15,622 nt of DNA, from NCBI RefSeq assembly GCF_002293435.1, contig NZ_DBDF01000173.1, positions 1 to 15,622 on the forward strand, in the 5' to 3' direction. This document shows, in pieces, positions 6,780-14,745 of the stretch (position 1 is its first letter; the number at the start of each line of letters is the position of its first letter). Below the pieces are notes generated by a model. It had not been told where the DNA came from. It did not search any database and saw nothing but the letters and a program-made list of their open reading frames with translations. Position numbers and translations under genes: made by a program. Origin of the DNA: Bacteroides sp. UBA939 (GTDB taxonomy: Bacteria; Bacteroidota; Bacteroidia; Bacteroidales; Bacteroidaceae).

Positions 6780-8990
6780 TTATTTCAATCCCTCAACTAT
6801 ACCTTCATACATTCCATTGCGATTGTACCCCGATGTCCAAGGACAGATTTCATTGCCTGTGCTTGCCTCGGTGATACTTGAAATAGAGATACCGGATTGC
6901 TTATCCGATGCAATAGCCCTTCGGTATTCTTTCATGATGAAAGCCATATAGTTTGCAGCCGCTGTCCGTTCATCGGCAGTTACTCTGCCGGCTTGAATGA
7001 GATTGCCTTCTGCATCTTCCACCATCATGCTGAGATCGGATACACGTACCAATTTACCGGTTTCTGCAAGCTTGCCGAACAATTCGGTAATCGCTTCCTT
7101 ATTGGTATTTTGGAGAGCGGCGTCTTTAGAATAAACCGCACGGAGAATGATGTTGTATCCATCAATCTTAGTCACATTGTCTGATTCCCAGCTATTTACC
7201 AACGCAATTAATTCGTCGGCCTTTTGACCCATTTCGTCTGTTTGATTAAACGTATTGCTGACGAAGAGTTTTAGAGCAACTGTCGCTGTATCACGAGCCA
7301 GTTTCACGGCTGTGCGTCCGGCTTCTACATCGCCCAAGTACTCACCCCAATTGAAGGTGTCGCCATTCACGGTCTTGTCAAGCGGTTCGCCTATAATGTT
7401 CCATACATTTACAGTCTCACCTCCGGTGTTTATCATGCCGCCGATCCACTTGTTCAGTTCTTCCGTCAAGAGAGTCTTTTTCTCTTCGGGAGTTTTCTCA
7501 ATGATGGCGTCTTCGGCTTTCCATTGGAGGTTGATATTCTTGACGTAAGCGTGCCATTCGCCCGAACCTGAACCTACAGCCAGTTCTATTTCGGTCAAAT
7601 CCTTCAGGGAGTTGGGGATGGCTATTTTTCCACCTCCCGATGCTTCACCTTCTTTCAGGAATGTAATATAGATTTCTCCCCATTTGTTATCTTGACAGCC
7701 GAAATTGTACGGCCCTTGTCCGCAGTTAAATTCTTGCCCGTTAATCACTACTCGCATGCCGTCTCCCCAGCCACCTTTACCGTCTACCAGGTACATGCTA
7801 AGAGAAATACCTACGTAGTCGCCTAACGTTTTTCCTTCTTGCAATTGTACGGTGAATTTAGGGTAAGATCTATTGCAGGGAGTAGCGGCTGTACCTACGT
7901 GTAATACTTTAGCGTCGCCACCTGCAGGGTCATTCTCTATTATGGCTTGGTTGCCATTGGTCATCGGATAAGACTTACCGAGTTCATCTTGTGAGAAATC
8001 AATTTTGGTAAGACCAGTTCCGGCAAGCTCATAATTCATCACGATGTTGTCGAGATAGTATTGTGCTGCTCCGGAAGCTGTTCCAACGGCCAGTTCAAAC
8101 TCTGTAAGCTCTTGCAGATCACTCGGTATCATGAAGCCCGGAACTGTGGTGCTTTTCAAGTTAATGATTGCTCCGCGATTCCAAATGTTGGGATCACAGC
8201 CGAGTCCATCAGCATTGGTTCCTGGATCAAATTCTCGTCCATTGATAAAGACCCTCATACCTATTCCATATATACCGTCACTGTTCACAATACGCATATC
8301 GATGGTCAGATTAACGTAATCGCCCAGTTTACGGCCTTCCGGCAATTTTACATTGAACTTGGGATGCGAATAGGCGGCCTTGTCAGACTCGGTACCTATA
8401 TGCAACGCCTTTCCGCTTTTGCCATCGGGATCGTCCTCTACCACTGCCACGCTTCCGCCGGTCATGCCGTAAGGCGTACCCAGTTCATCATTCTCGAAGT
8501 CGCAGATCACTGTCTTGCCTCTTTCGGGCACGAAGGGGATGATGATGGGTTCCATCAGTCCGTTATAGTAAGCAGTGCGTTGCCCCTGGTTGGAGAAGAG
8601 CGTACCGCCATAAAGCGTTACACCTGCTTCTTTGGCTGCATCAGATACTAATTGCATGTTACCAAAGTCGTAAGTTCCATCTTCTTTCAACGAATTGGTG
8701 GGAATGAAAGCACCGCCGATATCTATACCGTCAAAGTTACTCAGGATAGTGCTGTAACCGATGTCTTTCTTCATAAAGTCTGTTGGAGACATGTTTGCCG
8801 TAAACTTGAACGGCGAACCGGCATCACGGTTGATGTACGATTTCAGCAAGTCGAAGCTGGCCAGGTATTCGCTGTTGGCCACTTCTTCAGGCTTCTCCAC
8901 CTGAAGGTCGCAGTCGTACTTATCGGTGCATGCCATAACCGTTACACACATCATGGCAATACCGATTATCTTATGATTAAAGTATTTCAT
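6780..8990 (-). CDS. GH10-fold lipoprotein with two inserted CBM4-like modules, catalytic residues lost
   Basis: This 736-residue protein has lipobox VMAC (Cys21), so it is surface-lipoprotein-like. It has the split layout of Bacteroides Xyn10A: GH10 first part (about 42-155), two homologous carbohydrate-binding modules (about 161-320 and 328-490), then GH10 second part (about 498-736). The modules share 'DFENDELGTPYGMT' / 'DFSQDELGKSYPMT', 'GMRVFINGREF' / 'GMRVVINGQEF' and 'LTEFELAVG' / 'LTEIELAVG'. Active GH10 enzymes have an acid/base Glu in WDVVNEA; here it is WNIIGEP (Glu535). The nucleophile segment (I/V)SELD reads VSDLS (Asp652), the GHTLAWH segment reads GGTLFSN (128-134), and the QMH segment reads NIILR. 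It is probably an inactive xylan-binding protein. Databases may label it endo-1,4-beta-xylanase. It lies 35 bp after the DUF1735-type gene. Confidence 0.85.
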   Translation of the reverse strand: MKYFNHKIIGIAMMCVTVMACTDKYDCDLQVEKPEEVANSEYLASFDLLKSYINRDAGSPFKFTANMSPTDFMKKDIGYSTILSNFDGIDIGGAFIPTNSLKEDGTYDFGNMQLVSDAAKEAGVTLYGGTLFSNQGQRTAYYNGLMEPIIIPFVPERGKTVICDFENDELGTPYGMTGGSVAVVEDDPDGKSGKALHIGTESDKAAYSHPKFNVKLPEGRKLGDYVNLTIDMRIVNSDGIYGIGMRVFINGREFDPGTNADGLGCDPNIWNRGAIINLKSTTVPGFMIPSDLQELTEFELAVGTASGAAQYYLDNIVMNYELAGTGLTKIDFSQDELGKSYPMTNGNQAIIENDPAGGDAKVLHVGTAATPCNRSYPKFTVQLQEGKTLGDYVGISLSMYLVDGKGGWGDGMRVVINGQEFNCGQGPYNFGCQDNKWGEIYITFLKEGEASGGGKIAIPNSLKDLTEIELAVGSGSGEWHAYVKNINLQWKAEDAIIEKTPEEKKTLLTEELNKWIGGMINTGGETVNVWNIIGEPLDKTVNGDTFNWGEYLGDVEAGRTAVKLARDTATVALKLFVSNTFNQTDEMGQKADELIALVNSWESDNVTKIDGYNIILRAVYSKDAALQNTNKEAITELFGKLAETGKLVRVSDLSMMVEDAEGNLIQAGRVTADERTAAANYMAFIMKEYRRAIASDKQSGISISSITEASTGNEICPWTSGYNRNGMYEGIVEGLK

Positions 8991-9025
8991 GTTTTTTTAA
9001 TTTAAACGTTTATATCCGGATAATA

Positions 9026-10060
9026 CTATCTTATATCTATTTCGAATATTCCGGCACCCTGTACGGCACGGCTACTCAATACCAATGTATCTTTGGTGGC
9101 GTACTGCATGTTCTTGGTTTTGAAATCAACCGTATAATCCAGATAGATAGCATTACGATCTTTGCCACCAAGACTGTTCTTCTCACCTTTCTTCACAAAT
9201 TTACCGGTACCGGAAATGGTGAAGTCGTTGGAAGTACTGCCTATGGTACAGCTACCGTCTTCAGCAAAAGCCAGACTGAGATTGTAATTGAAAAGAGTGC
9301 CTTTGGCATCTTTGGTTGACAAGGTCAGAATGTTGTCTTCCAAACTCTTGGTTGTAATGTTTACCTTCTCGTCTTTCTCTACATACTGCTGATGACGCAC
9401 CAATTGTGAAGGAGTACCGTCTATGACAGCCTGGTCTACTCCACGACGCAGGTATTCGCCATGCCAGGGGTTAACGTACTTCACGGCATACAACACGAAA
9501 TTTTTGGGCTGTATGCTCCAGTCACTACTGTTTGTCAACATAGGGTTTGTTACAGCAGCCTTACCCTGAAGGATGGAGTCTGCGCCTTGTACATCCGTCA
9601 TTCTCAAAGGAATTACGTAGTAGGTGTCAAGAGACTTTTCATCTTCAAAGAATGCGTCATTAAGCTGTATCTCTATACCACCCATAATTGCACCCTTGGG
9701 AATCTGGATCTGTGTGGAAGCCGCTGTATAATAGGAAGCAGGCATAGGGGTAACAGGAATGTCGGTTCCTTTGAAATAGAGATTATCGCAAAGGGATTCA
9801 TCCACTCTGGTGTCGATAATTACATTTTTACGGTTGGTATATCCGCCGCCCCAGGCTGCCTTGATGACCATCTTATGCTGGTTATCCAAAGAATTGTCGA
9901 GGAATTCTTCTTCACCCAGTTCAATGGTGCGCAAGCCATACTGGTTGGCAAAATATACGGTTTGATAATCGAAGTCGGAGAATTCATTATCCGGACTTTC
10001 GCACGCAGTGAAAGACAAGAGCAATGAGGCCAGTCCGATATATGCTAATTTCTTTTTCAT
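9026..10060 (-). CDS. DUF1735-type surface lipoprotein (XusE-like, probable glycan binding)
   Basis: This 344-residue protein has a lipoprotein signal with Cys20 in SFTAC. The N-terminal region (about 30-165) has the DUF1735 pattern: 'TVYFANQYGLRTIELGE', a middle 'DTRVDESLCDNLYFKGTDI', and 'IQIPKGAIMGGIEIQLNDAF' before 'YVIPLRMT'. The C-terminal region (about 185-344, beginning 'FVLYAVKYVNPWHGEYLRRG') resembles the domain often paired with it (DUF5627, from memory). Proteins of this type follow SusD in xylan PULs, where the XusE protein occupies this position, and act as surface glycan-binding components. It lies 37 bp after the second SusD-like gene. There is no enzyme motif. Binding role is inferred from context. 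Confidence 0.85.
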   Translation of the reverse strand: MKKKLAYIGLASLLLSFTACESPDNEFSDFDYQTVYFANQYGLRTIELGEEEFLDNSLDNQHKMVIKAAWGGGYTNRKNVIIDTRVDESLCDNLYFKGTDIPVTPMPASYYTAASTQIQIPKGAIMGGIEIQLNDAFFEDEKSLDTYYVIPLRMTDVQGADSILQGKAAVTNPMLTNSSDWSIQPKNFVLYAVKYVNPWHGEYLRRGVDQAVIDGTPSQLVRHQQYVEKDEKVNITTKSLEDNILTLSTKDAKGTLFNYNLSLAFAEDGSCTIGSTSNDFTISGTGKFVKKGEKNSLGGKDRNAIYLDYTVDFKTKNMQYATKDTLVLSSRAVQGAGIFEIDIR

Positions 10061-10097
10061 ATCATTCTATTTAATTAATAGTATTCACAATTATTGG

Positions 10098-11858
10098 TTA
10101 TTTCCATCCTTTGTTCTGGATGATGTTGTTGTACTTTAGTATCTCAGAGTTGGGGATGGGACAGCAGTACATGTAGTCTTCGTACGAACGTTCTTCTACG
10201 GTTATCTTCTGGTAGCTGTTACCGCTCCAGTTAATTCCGTATACCGGTTCGTTCAGGTCCATCTTCCAACGGCGGATATCCCAAAAGCGGAATCCTTCGA
10301 AGCAGAGTTCCAACCGGCGTTCGTTGCGGATCAGTTCACGCATTTTGTCTTTGTCGGCAGCACATGCTTCCAGATAGGCATCATCGGAACCACCTACGCC
10401 GGCACGTTGCCGGATGGTTTTGATTACATCGTAAGCAGAGTAAGCTCTTCCATTACCGTTTTTCGGTCCCCAAGCTTCGTTGGCTGCCTCAGCGTAGTCC
10501 AGATACATTTCGGTGTAACGGATACGGGGAGTGTAGTGCGGCTGTCTGGTGACAGATGACGGGTTACAGTTTACATCCATACGCAGACGTTTTCTCAGGT
10601 AGTAGCCGGTACGGGTCGAGCGGTTCTCGGTTACATTAACACCATCCTGATTTCCCACACTGGTATTGATGGTTACGATCTTCTCGCTGATAGTACTTCC
10701 ATTGTAAAGGATGTATTTACCCAAACGTGGGTCACGTCCTGCATAAGGATTATTGGCATCGTATCCGCTGGTTGCTACATCACTGATGGGATATCCGTTG
10801 GCCATGGGGAATGCATCCACCAGGTTTTGCGACGGATTCATATTACCATTACCGTACAAGCTCGGTGGAAAGTTCTGGGTTTCCTGGTCGTTATCACCAC
10901 TGCCTTTATTTCCTCTCCATAAGATTTCATCCGGATTTGCACCGTTCAAAATGTTATTTACGATACCCGGCGCATAATATTCAATCCCGTCGGAAGCAAT
11001 ACCCGACACACCTCCTTTATAGTCTATCACAGCGGCTGCGGCATTGGCGGCATCTGCCCATGTGGCAGTGTTGGAAGCATCCTGGAAAACAGGGCTGGCT
11101 GCCAGTGTGGCCATACGTGTACGGAAAGCGCGGGCTATAATTCCATTATACAACTGACGTGCTTTGCTACCCATAACAGTATTGTACTTGCCAACATCTG
11201 TTGTGATGCTCCGGAAGTCTTCAGGAACAGTTCCCGACACGTCTTCATACTCATAGGGAAGCCTTTTTTCTGCTTCGGAAAGGTCTCTGTAGATTTGCTC
11301 TACACAAGCCTGGAAGGAAGCACGTGGCTGGTTGAAGTCCGAGTCTACTGTCTGAGGCGCTGTCAGTATGGGTACGCCGAGCAGTTCATTGTTTTCACCG
11401 AAACCGGCATGGGCGCGGAGCAGGTAAAAGTAGAACATTCCACGGAGTCCGTAAGCTTCGCCTGTGAGGCGTTGTGCGAACAATTTGTTCAGCTCTGCAT
11501 CATCCGACCATTTCACACCTTCCACATTCTTCAGGAAGATGTTGATGTATTGAATGGCGCCAAAGGAGTTGGTCCACTGACTCTGCGGATTGTATGAGCT
11601 TGTGGTCCAGGCGCCGGTGGCCATCTGCAAGTACACATTGCTTGGCTGGTTGGTCACTGCATCGTCCGTACCATATTCGCTGTTATCGTAATAGCCCGGA
11701 ATCATACTGTATACATTGTGTAAGATTCCCCGTGCATATTCCGCATCGTTGTACATTTGCTCTTCGTTTGGGAAGTTCTCAATCGCCGGTGCAAACAAAT
11801 CATCACAGCCGGAGAGCATCAGGGCGCCTACTGTAAAAAGTGTTATTATCTTTTTCAT
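10098..11858 (-). CDS. SusD/RagB-family outer-membrane lipoprotein (XusD-like)
   Basis: This 586-residue lipoprotein (Cys18 in LSGC) is the glycan-capturing lid for the SusC-like transporter encoded just upstream, 27 bp away. The N-terminal SusD half carries the helical segment starting 'NEEQMYNDAEYARGILHNVY'. The C-terminal half shows the family signature: 'YTPRIRYTEMYLDYAEAANE', 'IKTIRQRAGVGG', then 'LIRNERRLELCFEGFRFWDI' followed by RRWK (about residues 507-530), and it ends with 'IQNKGWK' after 'YCCPIPNSEILKYN'. The length is normal for the family. It should sit on the cell surface, bind oligosaccharides and hand them to SusC. The substrate is inferred from the neighbouring GH10-fold and GH30 proteins as xylan. 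Confidence 0.95.
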   Translation of the reverse strand: MKKIITLFTVGALMLSGCDDLFAPAIENFPNEEQMYNDAEYARGILHNVYSMIPGYYDNSEYGTDDAVTNQPSNVYLQMATGAWTTSSYNPQSQWTNSFGAIQYINIFLKNVEGVKWSDDAELNKLFAQRLTGEAYGLRGMFYFYLLRAHAGFGENNELLGVPILTAPQTVDSDFNQPRASFQACVEQIYRDLSEAEKRLPYEYEDVSGTVPEDFRSITTDVGKYNTVMGSKARQLYNGIIARAFRTRMATLAASPVFQDASNTATWADAANAAAAVIDYKGGVSGIASDGIEYYAPGIVNNILNGANPDEILWRGNKGSGDNDQETQNFPPSLYGNGNMNPSQNLVDAFPMANGYPISDVATSGYDANNPYAGRDPRLGKYILYNGSTISEKIVTINTSVGNQDGVNVTENRSTRTGYYLRKRLRMDVNCNPSSVTRQPHYTPRIRYTEMYLDYAEAANEAWGPKNGNGRAYSAYDVIKTIRQRAGVGGSDDAYLEACAADKDKMRELIRNERRLELCFEGFRFWDIRRWKMDLNEPVYGINWSGNSYQKITVEERSYEDYMYCCPIPNSEILKYNNIIQNKGWK

Positions 11859-11885
11859 AATCTTCTTCTTTATTAATCAATAAAA

Positions 11886-14711
11886 TCAGAATGCAGCCTT
11901 GAAACCTGCATAGAAGTTGCGGCATTCCGGGAAACCGGTACTCAGTTCCATGTGCTCACGTTCTTTGGAAATGGTAAGCAGGTTGTTGCCACCACAATAG
12001 ACACTTAAACCGCGAATAAATGTTCCTTTAAGAGTATTTTCAGGGAAGTCATATGTCAACTGTACCTGGTTCAAACGGAAATAGTTGCGCTTGTACATCC
12101 AGAATGTGGAGTTGCGGTAGTTGTTGTCACCGTTGGTGGTAGTCAGGCGCGGATAGGTAGCTACGTCTTTGGTTTCCTCTGTCCAGCGTCCCCATACCAC
12201 TTCCGAGAACTTGCTTGTACCGCGGTTCCAGTAGTAAGAACCGCCTTTGAAGTCTACTGCTCCGGCCTGTCCCGTTCCTATGGCGAACAGCGAGAAATTC
12301 TTATATTTCACGGTCAGGTTCAATCCGAAAGAGAAAGGAGGAGCTGACCAACCGTTCTTTCCTAATTCAATCTGGTCTTTGCTGTCGATTACATCGTCCT
12401 CGTTGATATCCTTATACTTCAGGTCGCCCGGCTTTACCACACCAAATGTTTGTCTGGCATGATTGTCGATGTCTGCCTGATCCCGGAAGAAGCCTTCGGA
12501 TACATAGCCGTAATAGGCATCGAGTGCACGTCCTGCGCGATATTGGTAGTCTTCGTCGTAAAGTTCATCACGTATCAGCGCTTCGGAAGAGTAGACCATG
12601 CCGTTGAAACCAAGGGTTACGTCAAAGTCGCCGAATTTCTGGTTGGCACTCACTGCGAAATCAAAACCACTGCGTCTGTCCGCATTGTAATTAATCCATG
12701 GCATGAAGGAGGAGTTGGCGCTTACAGCGAAATATGAAGGATAGATGAAAGAAGAGCCTTGGGTAAGCAAACCTTTCGTGTCTTGCCTGAAGTAGTTGGC
12801 GTTCAGCGTCAACAGACGGTTGAACAGGGTGGTATTGATACCTGCACGGAACTCTTCGCGTGTGACGAAGCTCAGATTGGGATTGTCACCGCGCCTGGAA
12901 GCCGGAGTCCATCCGCCAGCCGTACCATCGTGCCATTGTACATAATAGCCCTCGTTCTCTCTTCTGGAGAAAGTACCTTGATACAGGTAATAGTCTTGGA
13001 TATCAAGATCCTGATGCAGGTTGGCATAAGAAGCCGTAATCATCAGATCGTCTACAAAGTCCACATTTTCCATAAATTGCTCATTGCTGATTCTCCATCC
13101 TAAAGTAACTGACGGAGAGAAAGCGTTGCGTTTGCCCTCAGGCAACTTGGCCGAATGGATTACGGCACCGCTGAAGTCGGCATAGTATTTACGGGCGTAG
13201 TTATAGGACGCACGTAAGCCTAAGTTCACATTGCTGGTGCGATGGTAATCACTGCTTTCATGGTTTTCGTCGGCAGAATTCTGTGTCTGATAACCCCAGC
13301 CTATGAATGTGGCCGCTACGTTGTGGTTCTTTGCAAAAGTACGGGCATAGTCGAACTGTGCGCTGAACATCATGGTCTGGTCGTAAGTAGACTTGCCGAC
13401 ATATTCGTTAGGATTAGGTTTTGCGTCATCATTATATTTATTCAGAGCGATAATCATATCCTTACCGTTCACTTGAGACCAGGTAGGCGCGTAAATAGCA
13501 TAATTCTCGCTGAAAGCTTCCGAATAGTAAGAAGTGTAATCCACGCTATACGAAGTCTTAAACGACAATCCTTTCAATACGGAACCCAGGTCGGCAGTAA
13601 GGCTGACGTCGAACATAAACATACGCGCTTTCTCCTTGACGTAACCGGAAGCCAGCAGGTCGGCAAAAGGATTGGTCAGGTCGGACGATGTTCCGCCAAG
13701 CAGGTATTTACCGTCAATCAGGTGATTACTGTTGGTAATATATTCCTGTATCTGGGCGACATTGGTATCCATCATGTCGATGGGCAACAACGGAGCAAAC
13801 CAGTTGGGACGCAAAGTGGATGCGGCTCCCCAGAAGCTTCCGCGACCTGCATACTGATCGGTCTGGACAATTGCCGCATTGGTACTGGCTTTCAGCCAGG
13901 AGGCAAGCTTCATATCTACATTACCTCGCACATTGAGACGCATGTTGTAGGCGTTTTTGGACTCACCGTATTTCAACAGGTCGTTACTGTAATCAATACC
14001 AAAATTCAGATAATAACGCGTGCGTTCATTACCTCCGGATACTTCACCGGTTACATCGGCATCGTAGTAGCTCTTTCTCAGGTAATCCGAACTATAAAAA
14101 TCAATGTTCGGATACCGGTAAGGGTTGGTTCCCATAGAGGTGTTGTAAATATCCGATGCACTGTACCTTGGAGCTAATCCGTCATTACGGGCGGCTTCGT
14201 TGTAAAGGGTCATGTAACAGTCCGAATCCAGGTATTTGGGATAAGCCTTGGGCACATTAATACCTGCATTGGCGCGCACATCAATGCGCATCGGTTCGTT
14301 TTTACCTCGTTTGGTAGTAATCAGGATAACACCTTTTGCTGCACGGCTACCGTAAAGTACCACAGCTGCAGCATCTTTCAATACCGAGATATTCTCTATT
14401 TCGGAAGCGCGTACATGGCTTGTACTGCGAGGTATACCGTCTATCAAAATTAGTGCTCCCTGCCCCCAGATGTTGCCGGTGTATCCACCTATCATATCCA
14501 GACCTACCAAGCTATTGGAGCTATTTACCTTTTTGGTCAATTCGGACGTGTTGACCGTAGAAATGGCATGTGTCAAATCTTCCTGGGCAACTGTGCCGAA
14601 AGCCACATTCACCAGGCTATCCTTGTTTTCTTCTTGCGCCTGGATGTTCCCTGCCTGAAACAGAGACATGGCGAAAACAGTACAGCCAATATATATAAAC
14701 TTTCTATTCAT
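11886..14711 (-). CDS. SusC/RagA-family TonB-dependent receptor without the usual N-terminal extension (XusC-like)
   Basis: This 941-residue outer-membrane transporter imports oligosaccharides using TonB energy. A signal peptide ends near Ala25 (NIQA, then QEENK). The usual carboxypeptidase-regulatory-like domain of SusC proteins (roughly 80-100 residues) is absent. The mature protein begins almost at a diverged TonB-box region, 'DSLVNVAFGTVAQEDLTHAI' (31-50), which parallels the common 'VVVVGYGTQKK..LTGA'. The plug is recognisable by ILIDGIPR (88-95) and 'ISVLKDAAAVVLYGSRAAKG' (108-127), and lacks the typical 'LQGKVAGVQV' segment. The 22-strand barrel fills the rest and ends in Phe (FKAAF). 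Loss of the N-terminal extension explains the length below the 1000-1050 often seen. It pairs with the SusD-like protein 27 bp downstream. Confidence 0.94.
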   Translation of the reverse strand: MNRKFIYIGCTVFAMSLFQAGNIQAQEENKDSLVNVAFGTVAQEDLTHAISTVNTSELTKKVNSSNSLVGLDMIGGYTGNIWGQGALILIDGIPRSTSHVRASEIENISVLKDAAAVVLYGSRAAKGVILITTKRGKNEPMRIDVRANAGINVPKAYPKYLDSDCYMTLYNEAARNDGLAPRYSASDIYNTSMGTNPYRYPNIDFYSSDYLRKSYYDADVTGEVSGGNERTRYYLNFGIDYSNDLLKYGESKNAYNMRLNVRGNVDMKLASWLKASTNAAIVQTDQYAGRGSFWGAASTLRPNWFAPLLPIDMMDTNVAQIQEYITNSNHLIDGKYLLGGTSSDLTNPFADLLASGYVKEKARMFMFDVSLTADLGSVLKGLSFKTSYSVDYTSYYSEAFSENYAIYAPTWSQVNGKDMIIALNKYNDDAKPNPNEYVGKSTYDQTMMFSAQFDYARTFAKNHNVAATFIGWGYQTQNSADENHESSDYHRTSNVNLGLRASYNYARKYYADFSGAVIHSAKLPEGKRNAFSPSVTLGWRISNEQFMENVDFVDDLMITASYANLHQDLDIQDYYLYQGTFSRRENEGYYVQWHDGTAGGWTPASRRGDNPNLSFVTREEFRAGINTTLFNRLLTLNANYFRQDTKGLLTQGSSFIYPSYFAVSANSSFMPWINYNADRRSGFDFAVSANQKFGDFDVTLGFNGMVYSSEALIRDELYDEDYQYRAGRALDAYYGYVSEGFFRDQADIDNHARQTFGVVKPGDLKYKDINEDDVIDSKDQIELGKNGWSAPPFSFGLNLTVKYKNFSLFAIGTGQAGAVDFKGGSYYWNRGTSKFSEVVWGRWTEETKDVATYPRLTTTNGDNNYRNSTFWMYKRNYFRLNQVQLTYDFPENTLKGTFIRGLSVYCGGNNLLTISKEREHMELSTGFPECRNFYAGFKAAF

Positions 14712-14745
14712 TTTTTACGTCATTAATTAGTTAATACGTCAAGAT

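Noticed and set aside
8061..8651. 196-codon open frame on the plus strand
   Set aside because: It lies fully antisense to the CBM-containing part of the GH10-fold gene and shows no recognisable domain.
9461..10027. 188-codon open frame on the plus strand
   Set aside because: It is antisense to the DUF1735-type lipoprotein gene, whose frame has a signal peptide and family motifs.
13242..14177. 311-codon open frame on the plus strand
   Set aside because: It is the shadow of the SusC-like gene; long antisense open frames are common opposite conserved outer-membrane genes, and no start context or domain supports it.
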